Assembly (NCBI RefSeq): GCF_900090045.1
Contig: NC_041787.1
Location: 1,384,001-1,448,000 of the forward strand
Source: Plasmodium malariae
Taxonomy: Eukaryota; Apicomplexa; Aconoidasida; Haemosporida; Plasmodiidae
DNA length: 64,000 bases
Reading direction: 5' to 3'
Below, one piece after another: positions 11,252-21,533 of this stretch. The stretch's first letter is position 1. The number at the start of each line of letters is the position of its first letter. Made by a program: the position numbers and the translations under genes. The notes beneath the pieces are model-generated. The model had not been told where the DNA came from. It made no database searches and worked only from the letters and a program-made list of their open reading frames with translations.

Positions 11252-14200
11252 TTACTCACTGTCGGCACCCCTGAAATCCTTCAGAACGCTATCTATCATT
11301 GTCTGCGGTATCTTCGAAATATTTTCATAGTCATTACTTAGTGAAGCCAGTATCTTCTCCCATATGTGCTCCCCTTTGTAGGCATAGGAAAGGCTACACG
11401 GCGTACCGCTACTGTCATTGGTTACATTATTATAAAAATCATTTGTTGAGTTAAAAATTATTTTTGATAGTAACTCCTTATTTTCACAATTTAAAGCTAT
11501 CCAGTAGTCGTTGTTCACTTCCTCCATAAGTTGATCTAACTCCCAAGTGGCTTTTCCGATGAATCTCTTTATTAACTTTTTCTCGCAAACATTTTTACCA
11601 TTGCGCGGGGTATTTTCATCGAGGTTATTCCTATTGAGGTTATTCCTATTGAGGTTATTCCTATTGAGGTTATTCCTATTGAGGTTATTCCTATTGAGAT
11701 TATTACTATCGAGATTATTACTATCGAGATTATTCCTATATAGCTCATTCCTATATAGCTCATTCCTATTGAGATTATTACTATCGAGATTATTACTATC
11801 GAGATTATTACTATATGTGTTTAGATTATCAATGTTATTACTGTACGTACCATCACTACGTGCAGTACTGCTTCCTACTCCATTATCACTGCACATGGTA
11901 CTGCTGTAGACACCTCCGTCGTACGTACCACTAACAAAATCAGAATCCATTCGATCTGAAGCTATTAATCGATCTTCCTTCTTCCCCCCCCATTCTTGCG
12001 TCTTTTTGCACATACTGTTGTTGTCATTCGTCGACTCCATAAAATTGGCATCAGTTGTTAAGTGAACTATATCCTCTTTATCATTTTCAATATTCATACT
12101 GTCGCTTTGTTCAGGTAAATTTGTGTCTACATGTTCGTTATATCCTTCATAAATTAAATCATTTACAACAATATTTTTTGAAAATTTCTTCATGTTATGT
12201 AATATGGTAAGTCCTGGTAAAGGTCCACCTAGCCAGAATAAATTTACAGGGTTTCTTACAATATAGTTCTGATTCATTGGGTTTATGTTTACTTTGTTTA
12301 TTGATGATATCTTACTAGATTTGGTTTTCCTACTTTTTATATTTAATTCATTCTTTAATTTTTTAAAATTTTTCTTATTCTTCAAAACAGTTGTTGTTTC
12401 TTCCTCTAGTGCATTTTCTGCACGAACCTGCAACGTGTCCGTTTTTTCATCTCTCCTGTTTTGTCCTTTCTGCTCGTATTCGCTCCCTCCCCCATCATCG
12501 CCATCTTCGTTTGCTTCGTCCATCTCATCCACTTCGTCTACTTCGTCTACTTCATCCGCATCGTCCACTTCATCCGATTCTTCCTCTTCATCTGCTTCAT
12601 CCGATTCTTCCACTTCATCCGCTTCATCCGCTTCACCCGTTTCATCCGCTTCACCCGTTTCATCCTCTTCATCCACTTCTTCCTTGGCATACTTGCCATC
12701 GTACATATGATACCCGCTGTCCCTAACTCCTCCCCTTCTTCTAAGTATACCCCTATCCTTGCCTCTATTTGTAGTGCTACTACTGCAACTGTCAATCCTG
12801 CTGTTATTTTTTTTTATTATTATTTTTTTTTTATCGTTTAGCTTGTCCCCCTCCTCTTCACCACTCTCATCTTCCTCCTCCTCATCCACACATAACTTGT
12901 TGGTTTCCTTAAATTTTTGTATCCTCCTGTGAATTCGTTCCTTTTCTTCTTCCGTTAGTTTCTCCACATCCGCGTTACTGTTACTCTTCATCATTATATC
13001 ATATTTGGAAGGAGTCTTTTGTAATTTCTTCTTATTTTTTTCCTTATCGAATATGTGTATACGATTATTTATTATAACCACTTTCCATTTATTATATTTT
13101 TCAAAATAAATTTTATAAAATTCATTTAACATTTGCAGCTTTTTTATTTCACTCTTTATATCTGTCATTGAGCCAATATTATATGATGGAAGAAATCGTA
13201 AATATAAAGGTACCTTATTCAATTTTATAATATAATGAGTAATAATATCAAGCAAATGTTCATCCATCATTACAAATAAATTGCTCTTTTTTTTTATTCG
13301 CTTGTTCATAAAATGCTTTGACGAACTTCTAAATTGTATCCTCAAAAACATTTCTTGTAAATCCTTCAACGTGGGGAAGTCCTCTCCACTGCCACTACCA
13401 CTGCCACTACCACTGCCACTACCACTGCCACTACCACTGCCACTTCCGCCATCACTGCTGCTCTTTTCCTTATCGTACCTAGGACCTTTCTTCCCCTCCA
13501 TATCCAATTCTTTTTCTAAATACGCTTCTTTCTTTACAGTGCTTTTGTTTTCCACCAGAATGAGACTGTCCCCCCCGGGTTCACTACTACCAGTATCACT
13601 ACCTCCACAGCGGTTCCTATCCCTAGCACGACCATTACTGCTACAGCCGCTACTACGTTCGAGGGGAGGTGTTATTACCTTTTCCCCTTCCACTGCTCTA
13701 CCATGCGTATCATATATATCTCTTATCTGTTCACTGTTTCTATTTGTTTCATGCACGCTTGTGATATTCTGATTACAATTGCCTGATTCCTTTATGGTAC
13801 TACTCTTCTTTTTGTCTATCCCCAAATGGTTCGTTATTTCATTATTTATAAATTCCTTCTTTTTTAGATATAATTTACTTAGTATTCTTAGAATTTCCTT
13901 TTTATTTGATATACCCCCCATATAATTATTGTATATGGGATGTTTATTTAATATTAAACCACACACTAAATTGTTTTTATCTTTGTGAGTAATTAATATT
14001 ACCGACTTATTCCATAACATACTTGAGGTTAACGGGTGCGCTATTAATATAGTACCTTTTTTAATTTCATTCTTACTATTCTCTCGTTTCAAAATAATGT
14101 TGTTACTCTTACTACGCTTTTGAAGGTTGCACTCAGGGATTCCCACAATATGGCTAGCACTACTCTGGCTAGCACTACTCTGGCTAGCACTACTCTGGCT

Positions 14201-15324
14201 AGCACTACTCTGGCTAGCACTACTCTGCATAGCACTACTCTGGCTAGCACTACTCTGGATAGCACTACTCTGGCTAGCACTACTCTGGATAGTACTACTC
14301 TGGATAGTACTACTCTGATAGTACTACTCTGAATAGTACTACTCTGGATAGTACTACTCTGAATAGTACTACTCTGAATAGTACTACTCTGAATAGCACT
14401 ATTCTGGGTAGAACTATTCTGGGTAGAACCATTAAGTTTAGCATTTTTTTCTGGACCGTCTTTTATCCCCCCTGTGTCGTCGCTACTGCGGTCTCGTGGA
14501 GTCTTCTCCTCGCTATTCACGCTGTCAACCTTTGCAATGCTGCTGCTTCTACTGCTCACTCCTTCTGCTACTCCTTCTGCTACTCCCTCTGCTACTCCCT
14601 CTGCTACTCCCTCTGCTACTCCCTCTGCTACTCCCTCTGCTACTCCCTCTGCTACTCCCTCTGCTACTCCCTCTGCTGCTCCCTCTGCATTTACTCCATC
14701 CGTGGGGTCTTCCCCTCCCTTACTACTCTTCCTACTTACACTCTTTTTTAACACAGATGACCTTTTTTTTTTCTTCGCGTAATGTTCCTCATATGGTATA
14801 TCAACATGCTCACATTCTCGTTCACTGGACACATTGAAGTTAATTACTCGTAAATTATTTTTGAAAAAATTCTTTTCTTCTTCGGATGTCCATACACTTC
14901 TTGTCCTATCAAACATAGCTGTAGTATTGTTATATTTACATGTATGGTCATATGTCTTACTATTTGTTTTATCATTTGCCTTATCGTTTGTATATAGTAG
15001 TACTTTATTTTGAATCCTGCCCAAGTGACGAATGGCTGTAAAGCCTATGTTAAAAAAAATATGATCATTATTTAAGTTAGTCCTTAAAAAATTAATAAGT
15101 TCTGTTCTTAACTTTCTTTTATTAGACTTGATAGGACAATAATGTATATTGTTCTTTAAATAAAGTCTTAAGAATTCATTATACTTGTCACTTTTCTCAT
15201 TTTCATATCTGTATATATTTGATAAGAAACATTTCCATATTTCATTGTCATCAAAAAAATTTGCTAATTTTCCTAACGTTCTTATTAGTGAACGATACAA
15301 CTTTTTGTTTTCTTTTAAAGGCAT
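11252..15324 (-). CDS. AlgH/UPF0301 (DUF179) domain protein with LYR-like N-terminus; frameshifted in a repeat
   Basis: One gene split into two overlapping frames. The 5' part (from ATG 15324) starts MPLKENKKLYRSLIRTLGKL, an LYR-type motif at residues 9-11 followed by helical sequence to about residue 125. Low-complexity repeats follow: an EGVA array and a QSSTI/QSSAS pentapeptide array. One 15-bp unit near 14314-14320 has only 14 bp, which throws the frame; the second frame continues to 11252. It carries a split AlgH fold: GTILIAHPLTSSMLWNKSVILIT and CGLILNKHP near the start, NPVNLFWLGGPLPGLTILH in the middle, and FIGKATWELDQLMEEV near the end, separated by long Ser/Asp/Glu/Asn-rich inserts. 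AlgH/UPF0301 proteins have unknown molecular function. LYR proteins typically act in mitochondria with acyl carrier protein; a mitochondrial role is only inference. The missing base may be real or a sequencing error. The total would be about 1,350 residues. Confidence 0.72.
14145..14415 (-). repeat. 15-bp coding repeat (QSSAS/QSSTI) containing the frame break
   Basis: About 17 tandem 15-bp units encode pentapeptides on the minus strand. The half nearer the 3' end reads QSSAS and the 5' half QSSTI. The unit around 14307-14320 is one base short (CTGATAG against CTGGATAG or CTGAATAG), which is the only visible cause of the frame change in the AlgH-domain gene. Confidence 0.85.
14556..14692 (-). 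repeat. 12-bp coding repeat (EGVA)
   Basis: About eleven 12-bp units of the type GCTACTCCCTCT on the plus strand, read on the minus strand as repeated Glu-Gly-Val-Ala. It lies in the linker between the LYR-like and AlgH parts. The near-identity of units suggests recent expansion. Confidence 0.9.
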
Positions 15325-15541
15325 GATTTCACCCAGGTACTGACGTGTTCATGCGCGTGCGGATACGTGTGCGCACGGGCGTGGGGGGGAAATATATGTA
15401 CACATATACGCGTATATACTTACGTATATATTTCTTTTACGTGTACGCATATATTATATCTACGCGAGTATAAATTAGCGGTTAAACAATTATCACCATA
15501 CATTGGCAAAATTGCTAAGCGTTTTTAGTTGTTCTTTTTTT

Positions 15542-15770
15542 TTTCTGTTTTGCTATTATTCTGTTTTGCTATTATTCTGTTTTGCTATTATTATGTTTTG
15601 CTATTATTATGTTTTGCTATTATTATGTTTTTCTGTTTTTCTGTTTTGCTGTTTTGCTGTTTTGCTGTTATTCGGCTTTTCTGTTTTGCTGTTATTCTGT
15701 TTTTCTGTTTTGCTATTATTCTGTTTTTCTGTTATTCTGTTTTTCTGTTATTCTGTTTTTCTGTATTTTT
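15542..15770. repeat. Degenerate 16-bp pyrimidine-rich repeat
   Basis: Copies of CTGTTTTGCTATTATT that decay into CTGTTTTTCTGTTATT. The array lies about 220-450 bp upstream of the start codon of the AlgH-domain gene, so it is probably in its promoter or 5' UTR. Confidence 0.8.
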
Positions 15771-16304
15771 TTTTTTTTTTAAAATCGTTTCTGTTTCTCC
15801 TCTCGTTTTTTTAAAGCATACAATTTTTGCGTTTAATTATTCTAGCGTTATGTTGGAACAGTAGCTCACAGGGGACTTGCCATTTTTCTTTTACTACAAA
15901 TGTATATATATATATTTGTTATATATATACACGTAATATATCATTCATATGCGTACTATACATATACATAATATTATTCATATATGTAATATATAAGAAT
16001 AGTAAAATCTTAAAAAAAATAAAGAAAAAATGACTGAATGAACAAATTAATAATCGGACTTTTTTCTATTTTTTTGCTTCATTTCTTTAACTTTGAAATG
16101 CCTCTTTTCTTATATACTATGCAAGAGCGCTTTTCATATGTAGAGAATAATATATAGCTTAAAAAAAAATAAATTAAGGAATATATATAAATAAAAATAT
16201 TAACCATATATATATATATACATATATAATAAATGAATATATATGTAAATAAATATATCATTAAATAAATACATAATTAAATTTAAAAGTAATTAAATAT
16301 ATAA

Positions 16305-16480
16305 TAAACACATGAACAAGTAAAAAATAAATGAACAAGTAAAAAATAAATTAACAAGTAAAAAATAAATGAACAAGTAAAAAATAAATGAACAAGTAAA
16401 AAATAAATGAACAAGAAATAAATAAATGAACAAGCAATAAATAAATGAACAAGCAATAAATAAATGAACAAGCAATAAAT
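16305..16480. repeat. 19-bp A-rich tandem repeat
   Basis: About nine copies of a unit like AATGAACAAGTAAAAAATAA; the last ones change to AACAAGCAATAAATAAATG. No coding meaning seen. Confidence 0.8.
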
Positions 16481-17104
16481 ACGTATACTAGAAGGAAAAT
16501 AAATAAAACAGCGCACCTGCTGTTTCAGCATAAAAAAAGCTTAATATTATATATCGAACAGTTGTTTCAAAAGTATAAATTAAAACATAATAAAACGTAA
16601 GAATTAACATGGCAAGAAGTATGCTTTTTGTGTAATTCCCTTTTGTAAGTTTTTTTCCTTCACCATAGGGCCTTATATATATATATATATTTATACATAT
16701 GGAAACGTAGTAATACACTCGCTGGCTAAACCGAAGGCAAATGGCTTCCATTGTATGTGCATAATTTCTTCTTTTTTATGTCTTTTTATAAAAAATATGG
16801 AACGATGAGAAAAAAAAGTCGTCATATGGGATGAACAAGGGGAAGAACAACTAAACGCGTATAGTCAAATTTTTCATGTTAACATCCTTTTTGCATCTTT
16901 TCCCCCGAAAATGCGTATGTGTTCGTGCATACGTATATACATACATACGTATATAATACATACATACAAACATAAACACATACATACAAACATAAACACA
17001 TACATGTACGGTAGTATACTTATGTAATATTTACATACTTGGCCAAATTTGTAATAAAACTGAATTAATTTTCCTGTACCCGATCATGCACAAACAGGTT
17101 TGAA

Positions 17105-17670
17105 ATGTTTAAAAAAAAAAAAAAAAAAAAAGAAAAAAAAAATTTCATTTTCAACATTAAAATTGAACTGGGCAATAAGGAAATTATTTTTACTGTAGAG
17201 GAAAATACAAATGATATTTTATGTAACTCTATTTACAAAATGAAAGAGAAGATAACGAGCTTTATACGTGTGCTTATAATTTATGGGAATCATAAAAAAA
17301 AAGGACTTGCAGGACGCTTATTGCAGTAATAGGGAAATATGTACCAGGGCATGTATATTCATGTATAAGCAATTTTTAAGCATCCACATGTGGGTCATAC
17401 AGTATGCGGGGCTTTCCATTATAACGTTAGATAATGTTGAGTAATTGTGTAAGGGTCAGTTAGTACTTTGTGAAGTCTCCTGAAGTGTAGATGAATATGT
17501 TTTTACATGTTCGTATGTATTCACGTGTGTGTGAAACTTACTAACTTCAAATAAACGTTTCATAGAAATAATAAGTGAAAACAAAAGAGAACATGAAAAG
17601 CACAATAGGCATAATTACGGCCCAATTGAAAAATCCAGAAAATGGAGGAAATGAAATACATTACTTCGAA
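17105..17670 (+). CDS. Possible small multi-exon gene, structure unresolved
   Basis: The ATG at 17105 opens a lysine run followed by protein-like sequence (NFIFNIKIELGNKEIIFTVE, then ENTNDILCNS) up to about 17264, after which the frame looks non-coding. A second protein-like stretch follows a good acceptor (TTTCATAG) near 17565 and runs to about 17670, open in two alternative frames, one ending NYGPIEKSRKWRK and the other containing GIITAQLKNPENGG. A clean donor joining them is not evident. The beta-strand-like pattern of the first exon is seen at the N-termini of some apicomplexan coiled-coil proteins, but I cannot name a family. The region between the AlgH-domain and TOG genes is large enough for a small gene. 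This is a suggestion, not a firm gene. Confidence 0.3.
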
Positions 17671-17819
17671 TGACACGCATTTAGAAATTGCCAAATATGT
17701 AGGCGTGAATTCACACACACAAGCATATATATATATATATATATATGTGCATGCATATGTGTGTTAATGTATAAGTGTGTTAGTGCACATGTCTGTACAT
17801 GTATATGTGCTGAGGGGGT

Positions 17820-19649
17820 CTAACGAATGAAGGACGATGTTTTGTTAAAAGTGGCCATCGTTTTTGTGCTTTTGAAGTGGTGAAAAGTCTCATATTTTTT
17901 TTTGAGCGGTTCGGAGGTATTAGGAGGTTTCAATATGTTTCTTATCTGCTTTTCTAGTATAACTAAATTTTGTTTATTCTTAATACCTGTTAAAAACTTT
18001 AGAACAATTTGGTCTTCCCCATGATATTCCAACAATAATATAAGTGTCTTTTTTATAAATTTTTTGGTTTCTTCTAATTTAGCATTAATGAAATTTAAAA
18101 AAGGCTCTGCAAAATTGCTTAAGTTAAAATTAATTATATCCTTTTTTGGAATATTCTTTATAAATAAATAAACAAAATAAGACAGTTTTTTAGATATAGA
18201 TGAATTCTTACTATTTGAATAAGAACATATTAATCTTAACATTTCATAATCATTATTGCTACTACTATGTAACATAAACTCCTCAATAGCATTAGTAGCA
18301 CATCTATTTAAAAAATTATTTTTTATATCCAACTTTTTTACTATATATGGAAATATATGAACAAAAAATTTACATAAATGAATTTTATCCTCTTTCAAAC
18401 TTATACATACATGTTTAATAGTCAAAAAACTGTTTTTACAAATACATGATCTTGGACTACAACAATAATTTATTATATTAGGTAATACACTTTCTAAATT
18501 TTCCCATTTATTGAAGGTGTTTGAGTTTTTTGCTAAAATTTGAATATTCGTTAAGTTGATGAAATCATGAACCCAATTTATTTCTACATCGTACAGGTGA
18601 CTACTCTGCTCTTTTCCCTTTTCGTTCTTGCAGTAGTTTGTATTTACTTCTATCTTGTCTTCCTCATTTTCTTTGCCTTTGACCTTGTTTTCCTCATTTT
18701 CTTTGCCTTTGACCTTGTCTTCCTCATTATCTTTGCCTTTGACCTTGTCTTCCTCATTTTCTTTGCCTTTGACCTTGTTTTCCTCATTTTCTTTGCCTTT
18801 GATCGTTCCTTCCCCTATTTCTTCGCGTGCATCTCTGTCCTCCTTCTGTTCTTTGTTCACTCTATCAATTTTTTTTTCAAAATCCAAATGAATCATATCC
18901 TGAGTTCCCCTTGAATGTGACAAGTTTACCTTATTAAGAACTCCCTTATCATTAGTAACATTCCATTCAGTGTTCATAATACTATTTCTCAGTTTAGTTC
19001 CCTTTTGTTGAATTTTCAAAAAGTATTCCATTATATCTTCATATATAATAGATGATACCATACTTTGTATACTCTCTCCCAGTTCTTTATCGTTATTAAT
19101 GCTTCTAATATTATTCCCATTCCTATCAGTTTCATTATATCTATCGTTAGAAGCTACAGCTGACACTGCTTTCTCATTTGACGGGAAATTTGAAAGAATT
19201 TGTGAAAGTTGTTGCTCATAAAAAATAGTTGACTTTTCATAATACATAAAATTGGTATTTTCCTTTTTATTAATAACATAAAAATTATTTTCAACTGAAT
19301 CTACACTCTTCATATTGCTCTTAATTCTTTTTAACATCATATCTTTGTCTTTGTTAATTAAACCATACGGTAAATTAGTAACTGTTGGAATATTATCCCA
19401 TTCGTAATAATAATTTATGACCAACTCAGGTAACTTTGTTTCACCCAAATTATTGACATCCCCACTATTGACATGCCAATTTATTTTTTTTAAATTTTTG
19501 TTATATTCTTCTTCAGCAGTTTGTAGTAAATAATTATGTTCTACTCTTCTTTTGTTACAAAATTTATACCCTTTCATATCGTTATTGTCATTCGTACTAT
19601 CAGGCTTTAAAATGCCCGTCTGACTGCTAGCCACATGTATTTCCGCCAT
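17820..19649 (-). CDS. TOG-like (CLASP/TOGARAM-type) helical-repeat protein
   Basis: 609 codons, single exon, ATG at 19649. Residues about 358-575 form an alpha-helical array that begins NWVHDFINLTNIQILAKNS and contains LPNIINYCCSPRSCICKNSF and FLNRCATNAIEEFML. The pattern (W at the first helix, a conserved RS-x-V/I-like turn, then a Lys/Arg-rich helix pair) resembles TOG domains that bind tubulin in CLASP and TOGARAM/crescerin proteins. The N-terminal 260 residues include a conserved-looking block near 72-110 (KLPELVINYYYEWDNIPTV). Residues about 284-332 are five copies of a KGKENEEDKV-type decapeptide encoded by a 30-bp repeat. A role at microtubules, in the spindle, axoneme or subpellicular array, is inferred from the fold only. 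No signal peptide or membrane segment is seen. A generic ARM/HEAT protein is the alternative. Confidence 0.5.
   Translation of the reverse strand: MAEIHVASSQTGILKPDSTNDNNDMKGYKFCNKRRVEHNYLLQTAEEEYNKNLKKINWHVNSGDVNNLGETKLPELVINYYYEWDNIPTVTNLPYGLINKDKDMMLKRIKSNMKSVDSVENNFYVINKKENTNFMYYEKSTIFYEQQLSQILSNFPSNEKAVSAVASNDRYNETDRNGNNIRSINNDKELGESIQSMVSSIIYEDIMEYFLKIQQKGTKLRNSIMNTEWNVTNDKGVLNKVNLSHSRGTQDMIHLDFEKKIDRVNKEQKEDRDAREEIGEGTIKGKENEENKVKGKENEEDKVKGKDNEEDKVKGKENEENKVKGKENEEDKIEVNTNYCKNEKGKEQSSHLYDVEINWVHDFINLTNIQILAKNSNTFNKWENLESVLPNIINYCCSPRSCICKNSFLTIKHVCISLKEDKIHLCKFFVHIFPYIVKKLDIKNNFLNRCATNAIEEFMLHSSSNNDYEMLRLICSYSNSKNSSISKKLSYFVYLFIKNIPKKDIINFNLSNFAEPFLNFINAKLEETKKFIKKTLILLLEYHGEDQIVLKFLTGIKNKQNLVILEKQIRNILKPPNTSEPLKKKYETFHHFKSTKTMATFNKTSSFIR
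18650..18805 (-). repeat. 30-bp coding repeat (KGKENEEDKV)
   Basis: Five near-identical 30-bp units inside the TOG-like gene, differing mainly at D/N positions. The array sits in the charged linker before the helical domain. Confidence 0.9.
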
Positions 19650-19960
19650 TTTTAATTATTACAATACGGAAATGGCTGCGTCTGCGTCTGCGTCTGTCAT
19701 CCTTATTATATTATACTATATTATTTTATTTTATTTCGTTTTATTTATTTAATTTTTTTTATATTTATTTTTTCCTTTTTTGTTCTATTTTATGGCTGAA
19801 ATTTCAAATTTATGCAACACGCAAATTCAAAAGGGCATTCAGGAACTTCCAAAGTATTAAAAACAAAAAAAAAAAAAAAAAAAAAAAAGAAAAAAGAAAA
19901 AAGAAAAAAGAAAAACATAAAATAAAACACATATATTAGTTGCGGTTTAACAATTTCCGC

Positions 19961-20018
<58 letters not shown>

Positions 20019-20262
20019 CATATTTGATATTTTTAATTTAAAAAATGGAACGGGTTTGAAGTACACACCAATAATCGCCTCTTCCTTTTTTCATAACACG
20101 ATTACATGTTATTACATTATTCGGTAGTTAATTTAATTAAAAAAAACAATGGGAAATTTAAAAAAAGTGTATCATTAAATTTTCCTTTTTAAGTACCATA
20201 AAATTTGTGCAACGCACTGGTTTATGCGCATGTGTACCTATTATATATATATATATATATAT

Positions 20263-20293
<31 letters not shown>

Positions 20294-21299
20294 TTTTTTT
20301 GTTTATTTACACAAGTGTGTATGCTTATGGGAATGTTTATACGTATTTACGTATTTACATACGTTTCTATGTGTACATAATACACACATAAATACACACA
20401 TAAATACACTCATAAATACACTCATAAATACACTCATAAATGCCTACATGCATAAATACACGCCAATTTTATATGACTTAGCAAAAGAAAGAGCCATTCG
20501 AGGCAAGTGTATATCCTTCTTTGTTTTTACCAAACGAAGACTTATTTGTGAATATATTTTTCTTTTATAAAATTCGTTCACATAAATTTTAATTTATATC
20601 AGTGTATTTTATGCTATATTAATTTGTGTTATAATTTGTAATTTTTTATCATTTTTATCATTTTTGCCATTTTTACCATTTTTGCCATTTTTATCATTTT
20701 TATCATTTTTATCATTTTTATCATTTTTGTCATTTTTGTCTGTCTAAAATGAAAGTTTGTAACACATGACGCTTATCAGAATTATTAGCAGTTAACATTT
20801 AACACAGCTTTTCTTAATTTCGAAAAAATAAAATGGAAACTAAATAAAAAAGAGGAAAGAAGAAAAATATATATAGAAACCGAATATTTACGCTTACTCT
20901 GTTTTCTCATTTCTATATTTAAAAAATAAATTTGAAGAGCAGTAATAAAAGGCATTGGTATTTATAAGTGTTATAGATATGCATTATAACGTGCTGTTTA
21001 CTTAAAAAGGTAAAATAAAATTGTAAAATAAAATTGTAAAATAAAATTGTAAAATACATTTGTAAAATACATTTGTAAAATAAATTTGTAAAATAAACTG
21101 GTAAAGTAATGTGCTACAGCGAAATGCTACACATTTCAGGATAATGTATATGTTTCACTTATAAAAAATATAATTATATTTGCTAACACTTTGCTGTAAT
21201 GAATATTTTTTTGTATTTAAAGTATTAACATTATATTTTGAAAAACTGCAAAAACATATACATCATATATATATATCCCTATATATTATTAAGGAGTAC

Positions 21300-21330
<31 letters not shown>

Positions 21331-21533
21331 AAAGGAATGGAAACATAATGACAAATATACATAATGAAAGGGCGAAGAAAACATATATACGAAAACAAAA
21401 GGGAATAATTATATCAATGCATATATACATATACGTACATTTACACATATACCTATATACGTATATGTACACACATACATATATACGTACATGTACACAC
21501 ATACACGTATACGTATTCATACAAGTACAAGAT
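19650..21533. other. Intergenic region upstream of the TOG-like gene, downstream of HRD1
   Basis: Holds an A-rich tract at about 19865-19915, (TA)n at about 19963-20016, a TTTA tetranucleotide tract at about 20255-20295, ATAAATACAC repeats at about 20385-20450, TTTTTATCA repeats at about 20645-20740, a TAAAATAAAATTG repeat at about 21010-21105 and an A run at about 21300-21328. Just upstream of the TOG-like start there are three copies of TGCGTC (19676-19693). No gene seen. Confidence 0.55.

Larger units (their letters stand above)
15325..17104. other. Intergenic region upstream of the AlgH-domain gene
   Basis: Contains pyrimidine-rich 16-bp repeats of the CTGTTTTGCTATTATT type at about 15542-15770, AT microsatellites at 15900-16010 and 16195-16230, and a 19-bp repeat (GAACAAGTAAAAAATAAAT type) at about 16310-16480. 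A repeated ACATACATACAAACATAAAC motif lies near 16960-17000. No gene recognised. Confidence 0.55.

Noticed and set aside
17741..17760. TGCATGCA palindrome as an ApiAP2 binding site
   Set aside because: The word occurs (17748-17755), but it lies at the 3' end of the TOG-like gene in a TA/TG microsatellite, so it is not convincing as a promoter element.
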